Shown here: piece by piece, positions 36,874 to 45,777 of the stretch
Position numbering within the stretch: position 1 is the first letter of the stretch
Layout: each line of letters begins with the position of its first letter
Source: Alphaproteobacteria bacterium
Lineage (GTDB): Bacteria; Pseudomonadota; Alphaproteobacteria; UBA7879; UBA5542
Assembly (NCBI GenBank): GCA_037146715.1
Contig: JBAWWO010000005.1
Span: 1 to 64,000 of the forward strand
Direction: 5' to 3'
DNA length: 64,000 nt
Position numbers and translations under genes: made by a program
The notes under the pieces: model-generated
Databases searched by the model: none
Told to the model about the DNA's origin: nothing
What the model saw: only the letters and a program-made list of their open reading frames with translations

Positions 36874-38348
36874 ATTTTGAAAATTTTCCTCTTTTATCTG
36901 TTGTCACTTTATTGCCTTTGTTTGGGGCAATTTTTATATCCCTTATTAATAAATCCGTTGGACAGGCAAATGCAAAATACGTAGCTCTTTGGACATCCCT
37001 TGTAACTTTATTTTTAAGTCTTTTGTTGTGGATATTTTTTGATATTAAAAATCCCAGTCACCAATTTATAGACCGTCTTACTTTATTGCCTTATTTCTCA
37101 TTAGAATATAAAGTTGGCGTTGATGGCTTATCTTTAAGCTGCGTTCTGCTCACAACCCTCATTTTTCCTTTAGTGATCCTAGCGGGCTGGGAGAGCATCA
37201 AAACAAACCTAAAGTTTTACGCAAGTCTTATATTAGCCCTTGAGTCCTTTCTATTAGGCACCTTTACCAGTTTGAATCTTTTGTTTTTTTTCATATGTCT
37301 GGAAGGCTGCTTAATTCCAATGTACTTTTTAATTGGCCTATGGGGTGCGGAAAACCGGACCAGAGCAGCGCTTAACTTTTTTCTATATACATTTCTAGGG
37401 TCTATCTTTTTGCTTGCAGGCAGTTTAGTTTTTTATAGTGAAACAAACACATTTGATCTTGAACATTTATCTCAAACCCTTCTTGACCCCAAAATGCAAA
37501 CATTAATAGGTAGTTTGTTTTTAGTTTCTTTTGCGATTAAGATGCCCATCGTTCCTTTGCATACCTGGCTCCCCTTGGCCCACGTTCAGGCACCCGCCCC
37601 CGTTTCTATGCTTTTAGCAGGCGTTTTATTAAAGATTGCGGGGTATGGATTTTTGCGCTTTTTCCCCACCTTGTTTCCTGAGTTTCTAAATCGATACTCT
37701 TTCTATTTTGGTATTTGGGTTCTGATATCTATTGTTTACACTTCTTGGTTAATTTTCTCACAACAAGATATTAAAAAAATAATCGCCTGTTCCTCTATTG
37801 CCCATATGGGGTTAGTTTTTTTGGGCGTCATAACTGGCACTATTGAAAGCCTAAATGGAGCTTTGATATACCTTATCAGCCATGGATTTATTGCAGCGGG
37901 CCTTTTTTTCTCGGTTGGCATTCTCTATGGTCAGGTCCATTCTCGCAACATCGAAGACTTTGGTGGACTTGCCCGGGTTATGCCCGTATTTTCCATTCTG
38001 TTTTTTCTATTCTCAATGGGGGCCATAGGGGTCCCCGGAACCAGCGGTTTTGTGGGGGAATTCTTAATATTGATGGGAACATTCAAACATCACATCTTAT
38101 GGGCTTTTGGGGTTGGCATAAGCATGATTTTTACAGCTATTTATATGATGAATCTTTATAAGAATGTTTTCTTCAGCCGTATCACAGGAACCATTATCTT
38201 AGGTTTGAAAGATTTGGATATAAGGGAAAAATCTATTTTAATTATTTTTGCCTTTTTTATGGTGGGGATTGGTCTTTTCCCCAAATCTATTTTACGACTT
38301 GGTGACCACACTTTTTCTAAAGTTTTAAAACAGTCCCCATCATGTTGA
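36870..38348 (+). CDS. nuoM: NADH-quinone oxidoreductase subunit M
   Basis: NuoM is the middle antiporter-like proton-pumping subunit. The 492-residue protein has about fourteen helices and the family features LEGCLIPMYFLIGLWG (with the essential Glu), MPIVPLHTWLPLAHVQAPAP and SSIAHMGLVFLGV. It lies between nuoL (four-base overlap) and nuoN (seven-base overlap). Confidence 0.96.
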   Translation: MNFENFPLLSVVTLLPLFGAIFISLINKSVGQANAKYVALWTSLVTLFLSLLLWIFFDIKNPSHQFIDRLTLLPYFSLEYKVGVDGLSLSCVLLTTLIFPLVILAGWESIKTNLKFYASLILALESFLLGTFTSLNLLFFFICLEGCLIPMYFLIGLWGAENRTRAALNFFLYTFLGSIFLLAGSLVFYSETNTFDLEHLSQTLLDPKMQTLIGSLFLVSFAIKMPIVPLHTWLPLAHVQAPAPVSMLLAGVLLKIAGYGFLRFFPTLFPEFLNRYSFYFGIWVLISIVYTSWLIFSQQDIKKIIACSSIAHMGLVFLGVITGTIESLNGALIYLISHGFIAAGLFFSVGILYGQVHSRNIEDFGGLARVMPVFSILFFLFSMGAIGVPGTSGFVGEFLILMGTFKHHILWAFGVGISMIFTAIYMMNLYKNVFFSRITGTIILGLKDLDIREKSILIIFAFFMVGIGLFPKSILRLGDHTFSKVLKQSPSC

Positions 38349-39823
38349 ATCTAGCTACCTTAATGTTTGCTCCAGAATTTTGTTTGCTTGTCTTTGCTAT
38401 AGGCTTTCTATTCTTGAATGTATTTCAAAAGAAGAATCAAGATTCCGCTTTTTTGCCCATTGTTTTCTTACACCAGCATCTTTACCACGTGTTGCTTGGT
38501 CTCATTCTGCTTTTCTTCACCTTTTCCTGGATAACCTATACTTCTCATGGTATCGCTTTTCATGGGTTTTTAACGGCTGATAGGCTAACCATTCTATCAA
38601 AAACCTTTATGTTATGTCTGGGAATTGGGTGGTTTGGCCTTTCCCAATCTCCCCTAAGCCGATCCTTAAAACGTGATGACTATGTGCACTATGAATACCC
38701 ATCTCTTTTCCTGTTTGTGCTTATCGGCGCCTATATTGCTGTTTCCGCCCATCATTTCCTTGTAATGTATTTGGGGCTGGAAATTCAAGCCATTCCATTA
38801 TGCACAGCCATTGCCTTGCGTCGTGATGTGGATAGGTCCCTTGAAGCATCCTTAAAATATTTTATTGGTACAATTGTCAGCTCTGCATTTCTGTTGTTAG
38901 GAATTGGCTTTATTTTTGGGGCCAGTGGAACCCTTAGCTTTGAAGAAATTTACAAAACAAGTGAGTGGATCATCCATGATCCCCAAACACTGCTGTGGTT
39001 CGAGATAGGGTTTTGCCTAGTTTTGGCTGGTATTTTCTTTAAAATAGCTTTAGTTCCTTTTCATTTGTGGCTTGCCGATGTTTATGAAGGCGCTACCTTA
39101 ACGCAGGTTTCTATCTTTTCTTCTGTCATCAAGGTGTCTATCGTTATTTTGCTTTGTCGCCTTTTGCTAAAACCCTTTCATAGTCTTATCGATTTATGGA
39201 AACCTATACTCATGGCCGTTGGCATGTTATCCGTTGTTTGGGGAACATTAGGGGCTTTGTTTCAAACAAATATTCGACGACTTTTTGCCTATACCAGCGT
39301 AAGTCAATTGGGGCTTGTTATGGTAGGATTCAGTACAGGATTGCTTTCCGGATTTGTAGCAGCCTTAAGCTATTTGTTTGTTTATACGCTGACAACCGTT
39401 GCTTTCTTCTTTTTTTGGGCTACGTTGAATTTTAACGACCAAAACCTTGAAACTGTTCAAGATATCCGAGGGCTCTATAAACAACATCCAATCCAAAGTT
39501 TTTTAATGGCAAGCCTGCTTTTATCTCTTGCTACCTTGCCTCCTTTGGCAGGTTTCTGGCCCAAACTTTTCACATTCTTTAGCTTGATTGAAAATAACAA
39601 TTTCTGGGTTGTGGGAACCCTTTTGTTTTTTAGCCTGATTAGCTGTTTTTATTATTTGAGGATTATCAAAAATATTTATCTTAAAGATGGGCAACATCAA
39701 ATAAATAGCTCTTATAACTGGAAAACCCTTTGGTCCTTGGTTCCTTTGATGGTTCTGGGGTTTATTGGTATTCAGAGTCTTGTTTTCAATCTGGTTCGAG
39801 AGGCTTTAAAAAGTGACTTATAA
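38342..39823 (+). CDS. nuoN: NADH-quinone oxidoreductase subunit N
   Basis: NuoN is the third antiporter-like subunit of the membrane arm. The 493-residue protein has about fourteen helices with YLGLEIQAIPLCTAIALRRD, LVPFHLWLADVYEGAT and YTSVSQLGLVMVG as recognisable segments. It ends inside the start of birA, which begins at a GTG eleven bases before the nuoN stop ends. This nuoN-birA-rnj order is conserved among alphaproteobacteria. Confidence 0.95.
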   Translation: MLNLATLMFAPEFCLLVFAIGFLFLNVFQKKNQDSAFLPIVFLHQHLYHVLLGLILLFFTFSWITYTSHGIAFHGFLTADRLTILSKTFMLCLGIGWFGLSQSPLSRSLKRDDYVHYEYPSLFLFVLIGAYIAVSAHHFLVMYLGLEIQAIPLCTAIALRRDVDRSLEASLKYFIGTIVSSAFLLLGIGFIFGASGTLSFEEIYKTSEWIIHDPQTLLWFEIGFCLVLAGIFFKIALVPFHLWLADVYEGATLTQVSIFSSVIKVSIVILLCRLLLKPFHSLIDLWKPILMAVGMLSVVWGTLGALFQTNIRRLFAYTSVSQLGLVMVGFSTGLLSGFVAALSYLFVYTLTTVAFFFFWATLNFNDQNLETVQDIRGLYKQHPIQSFLMASLLLSLATLPPLAGFWPKLFTFFSLIENNNFWVVGTLLFFSLISCFYYLRIIKNIYLKDGQHQINSSYNWKTLWSLVPLMVLGFIGIQSLVFNLVREALKSDL

Positions 39824-40535
39824 AATTACTCATCTCGAAAGCTGCACCAGCACCATGGATGCCGCAAAAGATTGGGTTTTGAATAATCCAGCATCTCCCC
39901 AAATTCACATCATTCAGGCAGATCAGCAAACTCAAGGACGCGGTAAACCGGGAAGTTATTGGAGCTCTCCAAAAGGCAATTTGTATGTCACCTTAATTTT
40001 GCCTTTTCACTTCTCTGTAGCGGAATTGAGTCAACTTTCTTTCTTGATGGCTGTTGCCCTGGGGGATATATTGCTTGTTTTGAATAATAGCCTTCCCTTA
40101 CAATACAAATGGCCCAATGACATTTTATTGGCAGGGAAAAAGGCTGGCGGCATTTTGTTGGAACCCTTTGAGCAAACCACCCTAATTGGTATCGGCCTGA
40201 ATATAAACTCTTTTCCTGAAGATTTGCCCGCCACCTGTTTGAAAGACTATGGGCTGGAATTTTCTCCCCATGAATTGATCAAATGCCTGATGCCCTTTCT
40301 TACAAAGTGGCTAGATATTTGGAAAAAAGAATCTTTTGGCGTTATTCGTAGCGCTTGGTTGAAACGAGCCTTTCGACTGAAAGAAACCATCTCCGTTCGT
40401 ATACTACCTACCCCCAAAGAAGGGGTGTTTCAGGATATTGACGAAAATGGAAACTTGATACTTATAGAAAAAAATGGTACTAACTGGCGCTTGGCCTCGG
40501 GCGACATATTTGTAAATAAGGAATTAGATCAATGA
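39813..40535 (+). CDS. birA: Biotin--[acetyl-CoA-carboxylase] ligase
   Basis: BirA activates biotin with ATP and attaches it to AccB. The 240-residue protein starts at a GTG overlapping nuoN. It has the biotinyl-AMP loop as QTQGRGKPGSYWSSPKGN, KWPNDILLAGKKAGGIL and GIGLNIN. There is no N-terminal DNA-binding domain, so it is the monofunctional class I type and does not repress a biotin operon. Its substrate, AccB, is at 1466-1969. It overlaps rnj by four bases. Confidence 0.95.
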   Translation: MTYKITHLESCTSTMDAAKDWVLNNPASPQIHIIQADQQTQGRGKPGSYWSSPKGNLYVTLILPFHFSVAELSQLSFLMAVALGDILLVLNNSLPLQYKWPNDILLAGKKAGGILLEPFEQTTLIGIGLNINSFPEDLPATCLKDYGLEFSPHELIKCLMPFLTKWLDIWKKESFGVIRSAWLKRAFRLKETISVRILPTPKEGVFQDIDENGNLILIEKNGTNWRLASGDIFVNKELDQ

Positions 40536-42178
40536 AATTTAAAGAAGATAGCGTGTATTTCCTACCCCTAGGTGGGTCGGGTGAAATCGGAATGAACCTT
40601 AACCTGTATGGATACAAAAACCGCTGGTTGATGGTTGACTGTGGCATTACTTTCCACGACCGTGTGGGTGTTGAGGTTCTGATGCCTAACATTTCATTCC
40701 TACAGGATAAGCTAGATAAATTAGAAGCCATCGTGCTGACTCATGCCCATGAAGATCATATTGGGGCCCTGCCCTACCTTTGGGAGAAGTTAGGAAAACC
40801 GCAGCTTTATGCAACCCCTTTTACCATCGAAATGATTCGCAAAAAGATGAAGGAAACGGGACTTGATTTCGAATCATCTCTTAATGTTATTCCTTTGAAG
40901 GCTTCCCAGAAAATTGGGGATTTTGAAATCGAAATGGTCACGTTAACCCACTCAATTCCCGAACCCAGTGGTATTATACTGCGCACCCCCGTTGGCAACA
41001 TTTTTCATACAGGGGATTGGAAAATAGATCATGCTCCTCTTATTGGCAAACCCATTCAAGATCAAGAGCTTAGAAAAATTGGAGACCAGGGTATTTTGGC
41101 CATGATTTCTGACTCGACCAATGTCTTTCACGAGGGAGATTCAGGATCGGAAGAAACCGTTCGCGACAATCTAGATACATTGATTGGCAGCTACACTAAG
41201 GGTGCAGTTTTCGTCACCTGCTTCGCCTCAAACGTAGCGCGCTTGCAGTCCATTGCTCTTGCTGGACAAAAGCATGGTCGTAAAGTCGTATTGCTTGGTC
41301 GTGGGTTCCACAATATTAATGAAATTTCTCAAAAGTTTGGATATCTGAAAAATGTCGGTCAGTTCACAGAAGCACGGGCCGCAGGCAGTATAGCTCGCCA
41401 GAAAGTTTTATATATTTGTTCTGGAAGCCAGGGGGAAAGCCGCGCAGCTCTAAGCCGCATCTCCTCTGGGACTCACCCTGACGTTAAAATGAAGGAAGGA
41501 GATGTGGTGATTTTCTCGTCCCGTATTATTCCTGGGAACGAAAAATCTATTAACAACTTAAAAAGCAAAATCATTAAGTTGGGCGTCAATGTTATCTTCA
41601 AACATTCCGAAGATATTCACGTATCTGGGCACCCCAGCCGCAATGATTTGGTCAAGATGTACGAATGGATTCGCCCCCAAACCCTTATTCCCGTTCATGG
41701 AGAGCTCATTCACATGGTTGAACAAGGGAAGCTGGGGAAAAAGCAGGGCATTCCGAATATCGTAATTCCAGAAAATGGAACCATCGTTGAAATTACCAAA
41801 ACAGGGGCAACAATTATTGATGAAGTGCCAACTGGAAAATTGGCTCTGGATGGAACACAATTGCTTTCTTTCAATGATCCCATCTTTAGAACACGTCACT
41901 ATCTGGGTAATGATGGAGTTTTGTCTTTAAGCCTTTTGTTAAACGAGGAAAATGAGCTTCACGAAGAACCCGACATCAAAAAGTTGGGTCTTTCCTTTGA
42001 TGAGAAAACCGGAAAAGATTTGGAAAGCCTGACGCTGGATGCCTTTGAATCCCTTTCCGTTCCTCAACGGAATGATGATGGCAATATTGAAAACACCCTT
42101 AAAAAATCTTTGGTGAATTTCTTGGATAGAAAAATCTCTAAAAAACCTTTGGTTGTAGTGCATATTATTCGGTTATAG
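40532..42178 (+). CDS. rnj: Ribonuclease J
   Basis: RNase J is a metallo-beta-lactamase exo/endoribonuclease for RNA maturation and decay. The 548-residue protein carries the metal site HAHEDH (71-76), FHTGDWKIDHAPL, SDSTNVFHEGDSGSE and the beta-CASP motifs including HVSGHPSRNDLVKMYEWIRP, followed by the C-terminal domain. Length is normal for alphaproteobacterial RNase J. It is the last gene of the nuoKLMN-birA-rnj run; an exported protein follows after 42 bases. Confidence 0.95.
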   Translation: MKFKEDSVYFLPLGGSGEIGMNLNLYGYKNRWLMVDCGITFHDRVGVEVLMPNISFLQDKLDKLEAIVLTHAHEDHIGALPYLWEKLGKPQLYATPFTIEMIRKKMKETGLDFESSLNVIPLKASQKIGDFEIEMVTLTHSIPEPSGIILRTPVGNIFHTGDWKIDHAPLIGKPIQDQELRKIGDQGILAMISDSTNVFHEGDSGSEETVRDNLDTLIGSYTKGAVFVTCFASNVARLQSIALAGQKHGRKVVLLGRGFHNINEISQKFGYLKNVGQFTEARAAGSIARQKVLYICSGSQGESRAALSRISSGTHPDVKMKEGDVVIFSSRIIPGNEKSINNLKSKIIKLGVNVIFKHSEDIHVSGHPSRNDLVKMYEWIRPQTLIPVHGELIHMVEQGKLGKKQGIPNIVIPENGTIVEITKTGATIIDEVPTGKLALDGTQLLSFNDPIFRTRHYLGNDGVLSLSLLLNEENELHEEPDIKKLGLSFDEKTGKDLESLTLDAFESLSVPQRNDDGNIENTLKKSLVNFLDRKISKKPLVVVHIIRL

Positions 42179-42220
42179 GATTTCTCACATTTGTGGGATA
42201 CAAATAAAAGAGAAGTAACA

Positions 42221-42955
42221 GTGACAAAATTCAAACAGATCTTTTTTGTTTTGGTAAGCATCATTTTAATAGGCACACCATTTGCGTTTGGGGCTTGTTG
42301 GGGAACCTATCCAGTTTCTGTTCAAAGCCTCTCTGGCTCTTTAAAAGAAAGATGCGAACCCCCTGCAGATCGCGCCTTTTTGTACGCAATTGAAAAAACT
42401 CCTATTGATGAGAGAGATAGTGTACTTAAACTTGTTGAAAAACTAGCGAATCCAGCAGTTCATGGGTGGAGCCTTGTCTACCTCGTATCTATGCTAAGAG
42501 ATGAGACTACTGGTAATAGAGGAAGTTTTTTTACTTCTCTTGAACAACTTATCTCTGCGCAATGGCCAAATGAGCTTATTGATTTGAAACTACAAACATC
42601 TTATAAAGATGATTTTTCGGGCGCTTTCACTGAGAGCCTAAAACTTTTTGATGTTAGTTTTAATATTACCACTATCATAAATGATTTACACGAGACCCCT
42701 GTTGATGAAAGGGCCAGTGTGGCTGCTTTTGCTACCCGCCTTATTACGCCAGGACATGCTTATAAAGATAACTATTCTACTAATACTATAAAGATTTTAA
42801 ATCAGATACCCGCTGCCCAAAGAGCTGCTTGTGTCACTGAAGCTCTTAGTCTTTATCAAGAGGCTGAAGCACGGAAAGAAACACAAGGGGTCGAACTGAA
42901 TGCGATGAGGGCGATTCTTCAAAATACTTACCGCCCTAAACCAGGCAACCTCTAG
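42221..42955 (+). CDS. Exported protein with degenerate helical repeats, function unknown
   Basis: I start at the GTG at 42221, with AGAGAAG upstream, which gives a clean signal peptide (about 1-24, ending FAFGA); the frame reaches a TTG at 42191. The 244-residue protein is helical. A motif recurs: TPIDERDSV (60-68), TPVDERASV (159-167) and IPAAQRAACV (196-205), the last two 37 residues apart. This looks like an alpha-solenoid repeat that has decayed in places, and the exported protein at 29989-30516 has a related pattern. From memory, long tandem arrays of similar units occur in proteins of amoeba symbionts. Function not known. Confidence 0.72.
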   Translation: MTKFKQIFFVLVSIILIGTPFAFGACWGTYPVSVQSLSGSLKERCEPPADRAFLYAIEKTPIDERDSVLKLVEKLANPAVHGWSLVYLVSMLRDETTGNRGSFFTSLEQLISAQWPNELIDLKLQTSYKDDFSGAFTESLKLFDVSFNITTIINDLHETPVDERASVAAFATRLITPGHAYKDNYSTNTIKILNQIPAAQRAACVTEALSLYQEAEARKETQGVELNAMRAILQNTYRPKPGNL

Positions 42956-43197
42956 GGGAAACCTGAAAAGCCGACGTCCAGCTGTTGCGAAGCACCCATG
43001 GCGGAACGCCATGTTGTATGAAAAAGAAAAAAGGAAGCTGGATCACGATGCCCCTGCGGGGTTCATAATGACGGAAGCAATAGGGTTGCCGCCATTTTTA
43101 GATTTTTTCTCAACGTTCATACAGTAGAGGGCTCAACCCGACACCGATTTCTTTACAAAATCCTAGGGCCTGAGCCGCACTAGGGGCACATTAAGTA
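42956..43197. other. Intergenic region rich in hairpins
   Basis: No gene is seen in these 242 bases. They hold a perfect CATGGCG-gaa-CGCCATG hairpin at 42997-43013, the GC-rich repeat at 43036-43073 and a CCTAG...CTAGG hairpin around cctgagccg at 43162-43184. The flanking genes converge. The hairpins may end transcription from both sides or represent accumulated repeats. Confidence 0.6.
43036..43073. repeat. Dispersed GC-rich palindromic repeat, copy 2
   Basis: This 38-base segment starts agctggatcacg and aligns gap-free with 24893-24930, sharing agctggatc, gcccctg and gggg. The central hairpin is preserved although the flanks differ. Confidence 0.7.
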
Positions 43198-44214
43198 TTA
43201 GCCGTAATACCCTCGGTACCATTCGATAAAGTTGGCGATGCCTTCCGCAATGCTCGTTTTTGGGCTGTACCCCAGTTCTTCGCGGGCACGTGTAACATCA
43301 GCCAATGTTTCTGGTACGTCAGCCTTTTGCATAGGCAAAAAATTCATTTCCGCCTTTTTTCCTAATTGTTTTTCGATTTCTTCAATATATGTCATCAAAG
43401 ATTCTGCTTTACTGTTGCCCAGGTTATAAACCCGGTGGGGAGCATACTGGCCCTTGTCAACGGGTGGGTGAATCAAAGCCTTCAAAATGCCCTGTACGAT
43501 ATCTTCCACATAGGTGAAGTCTCGCTTCATTTTGCCATGATTGAAAACAGGAATAGATTTGCCCGCTAAAATATTTTTAGTGAACATGAACAAGGCCATA
43601 TCGGGGCGTCCCCAGGGACCATAAACTGTAAAAAATCGCAAGGCAATGGCTGGGATACGGAACAAATGAGAATAAGACTGGGTCATCAACTCGTCACTTT
43701 TCTTCGTTGCTGCATACAAAGACATAGGAGTATCCGTTGCGTCACTTTCTTTAAAGGGCAGATTAGGGTTCGCCCCATAAACAGATGACGTGCTTGCATA
43801 CACAAAGTTTACAACAGGTTCAGCGGCATGACGAATGCATTCCAGCAAGACCACCTGCCCCATCACATTAGAGGTCACATATTCATAAGGGTTTACCATA
43901 GAATAACGCACCCCCGCCTGGGCCGCCAAATGCACCACATGGGAAATTTTAGACTGAGCCCAAACTTTCTGCATGGCCTCTTTATCCTCCAGACGAACTC
44001 TGAACAGTTTATAAGTATGGGGGAATTTCGCCTGCAGCAGAGCCGTACGATTTTCTTTTAAACTGACGTCATAATAATCAGAAAAACAATCAATCCCCAC
44101 AACAGAAACGCCTGCCTCAAGCAACTGTTTTGTCACATGAAAACCAATGAAACCCGCAGCCCCTGTCACAAGGACTTGGCCTTTAATATGCTGTGGTAAA
44201 TTTGTTAAAGTCAT
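43198..44214 (-). CDS. NAD-dependent epimerase (UDP-glucuronate 4-epimerase-like)
   Basis: The 338-residue short-chain dehydrogenase-type enzyme has the NAD-binding VTGAAGFIGFHV (about 16-27), IDCFSDYYDVSLKENR and the catalytic Y-x3-K in SLYAATKKSDEL. The GIDCFSDYYD segment and overall length are typical of UDP-glucuronate 4-epimerases (CapI type) used for surface polysaccharides. No other polysaccharide genes adjoin it. It starts inside the end of the upstream Cys-rich gene (four-base overlap), so the two are probably cotranscribed. Confidence 0.88.
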   Translation of the reverse strand: MTLTNLPQHIKGQVLVTGAAGFIGFHVTKQLLEAGVSVVGIDCFSDYYDVSLKENRTALLQAKFPHTYKLFRVRLEDKEAMQKVWAQSKISHVVHLAAQAGVRYSMVNPYEYVTSNVMGQVVLLECIRHAAEPVVNFVYASTSSVYGANPNLPFKESDATDTPMSLYAATKKSDELMTQSYSHLFRIPAIALRFFTVYGPWGRPDMALFMFTKNILAGKSIPVFNHGKMKRDFTYVEDIVQGILKALIHPPVDKGQYAPHRVYNLGNSKAESLMTYIEEIEKQLGKKAEMNFLPMQKADVPETLADVTRAREELGYSPKTSIAEGIANFIEWYRGYYG

Positions 44215-44567
44215 GGCACCCGATCGTTAATAATAGTGTTTCCGTTAATAAGAGTCCTATGGGACGGCCCACACACATTGGCGCAATCTTCCGCATATTT
44301 CAACCACATAAGATAACAATTTTTATCATCGTTGTTGCATAAAGTGCTTAAATTTTCTTTCAACACTTTCAAGCATTGATTGGGGTTAAAGCCGCACCGT
44401 TTGCAATCTACATCACAATAGGTGGTGACCGGGTCATAAAAACCTTGCCCAAAGTCTGTTTTTTCCTGCACAATGATGGAATCTTTTTGGGCCCCATCAT
44501 CGGGAATTGAGCGCTCACAGGTGGTAAGCGCTAGTAAAACTAGAATTAAAGAGATATACCTTGTCAT
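44211..44567 (-). CDS. Possible Cys-rich lipoprotein of unknown function
   Basis: The 118-residue protein has a hydrophobic N-terminus ending LALTTC, an imperfect lipobox because Thr replaces Gly/Ala/Ser before the Cys. The mature part has ten or so Cys in a patterned cluster (CDVDCKRCGFNPNQC, then LCNNDDKNC and CANVC), suggesting disulfides or metal binding in the periplasm. No family was recognised. Its stop overlaps the start of the epimerase gene. Confidence 0.65.
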   Translation of the reverse strand: MTRYISLILVLLALTTCERSIPDDGAQKDSIIVQEKTDFGQGFYDPVTTYCDVDCKRCGFNPNQCLKVLKENLSTLCNNDDKNCYLMWLKYAEDCANVCGPSHRTLINGNTIINDRVP

Positions 44568-44632
44568 AACTTGGTTTTAACGCACTTTAGTGTTGCAAGG
44601 AAGAAAAAAATGAAAAACATGAGCGAAAGCTG

Positions 44633-44661
44633 TTGACAGGGGCCTTCCCTCTTGTTAAAAG
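44633..44661 (+). promoter_or_regulatory. Probable rpmJ promoter
   Basis: TTGACA (44633-44638), a 17-base spacer and TAAAAG (44656-44661) lie 25 bases before the rpmJ ATG. Confidence 0.55.
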
Positions 44662-44686
44662 AAAGACCTAGATTTGGTGAAAAAAA

Positions 44687-44812
44687 ATGAAAGTTGTAAG
44701 TTCTTTAAAGTCTTTGAAAGCCCGCGATAAAAATTGCCGGATCATCCGTCGCAAGGGGCGTCTGTACGTTATCAACAAGCTTAAGCCACGCTTCAAAGCG
44801 CGCCAGGGTTAG
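44687..44812 (+). CDS. rpmJ: 50S ribosomal protein L36 (Cys-reduced form)
   Basis: A 41-residue frame, [20 protein letters not shown] onward, ending KPRFKARQG, matches bacterial L36 of the alphaproteobacterial type. It has one Cys (NCR) in place of the zinc-binding CCHC of the other L36 form, so it is the zinc-free variant. It is extremely basic. It has its own promoter and stands alone, as L36 genes of this type often do. Confidence 0.93.
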   Translation: MKVVSSLKSLKARDKNCRIIRRKGRLYVINKLKPRFKARQG

Positions 44813-44857
44813 TTTAACCCCCGCTTTCGGCCGACCATATTTTTTTAGGGGAAAAAA

Positions 44858-45676
44858 ATGGAACACCTATCTATCTGGAAAGTTCTCAAGGAATCTGTTG
44901 CCTTTACGTTTTCTCATAAGAAAGTGTTAGGGAAGTTGATAGTAGTGCCGGTTTTGTTTGCCGTATTGCAAGTAATCGGCATATTCTTGCCCGCCCCTTT
45001 CAACTTGTGCGTTATTTCTTTAGGAATATTGGGCGGTTTTCTTGCCTACAGCAGCTGGAGAACACAATGGATTCAGCACTGTGTCACCCCTTCAAAAGAA
45101 GTCAAACTCTTCGAACTTGGCTCTATCCAGAGGAAGTTTTTGGGATATACATTACTTTGGGCACTGCTTGCGATGCTTGTGTTTGTAGCATGTATGCTCG
45201 TAAGTTTCTTGTTCGTTTTTATAGGATCTTTTACAGCGGAAAAATTTTTCCCTGGTGCAACAGCAACTTTTGTGAGGAAATTTTTCGTTGGGGCAACAGG
45301 AGCTGTAGCCATTCTCCCAATATTTTACTGGCCTCTCTTTCTCTTTATTATTAGAACCTTATTTATGTGGCCTGCTATTTCTTTGGGGGAAGCGACTGGA
45401 TTCAAGCTGTCTTGGCGGCAAACAAAGGGTTTTTCCGCTCGCCTTTTTGGTTTGTTTATTGTTCTTTGGGGCATAGATATGCTTATGGTCATGTCACCCT
45501 TTTTATGGATTCCATTCGTTTCTAAGCCTTTGTCTGAACCTTTGCTTTCAGGCTCTCTTACAACACTTATGACTTTTACAACACTTATGGCTTTTTCTGT
45601 TGAGATTACGGGAGCCATACTCATGTTCTGCCTCACCAAATTCTACCAACACGCGGTTTTGAGTAAGAAGGATTAG
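44858..45676 (+). CDS. Integral membrane protein of unknown function
   Basis: No specific family was recognised. The 272-residue protein has about six predicted membrane helices, beginning after MEHLSIWKVLKESVAFTFSH. It resembles large DUF membrane proteins of the glycerophosphoryl-diester-esterase membrane-domain type in layout only. A GGGG ribosome site precedes the ATG. It lies 45 bases after rpmJ and converges on lexA, with two hairpins in between. Confidence 0.7.
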   Translation: MEHLSIWKVLKESVAFTFSHKKVLGKLIVVPVLFAVLQVIGIFLPAPFNLCVISLGILGGFLAYSSWRTQWIQHCVTPSKEVKLFELGSIQRKFLGYTLLWALLAMLVFVACMLVSFLFVFIGSFTAEKFFPGATATFVRKFFVGATGAVAILPIFYWPLFLFIIRTLFMWPAISLGEATGFKLSWRQTKGFSARLFGLFIVLWGIDMLMVMSPFLWIPFVSKPLSEPLLSGSLTTLMTFTTLMAFSVEITGAILMFCLTKFYQHAVLSKKD

Positions 45677-45701
45677 TTTCTCTTTACGTCGTTGAGAGGA
45701 T

Positions 45702-45755
45702 GGGGCGTAGCCCCGACGAAGGAATCCTCCTCGGACCTGAGCCGGTGTGGGGTCC
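45702..45755. repeat. Two hairpins between convergent genes
   Basis: GGGGC-gta-GCCCC lies at 45702-45714 and GGACC...GGTCC at 45733-45755. The second includes cctgagccg, also found inside the hairpin at 43162-43184, so it belongs to a dispersed family. T-runs are lacking, so they are not clear terminators. Confidence 0.5.
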
Positions 45756-45777
45756 AAGACTGAGACGGGAGTGAGCG

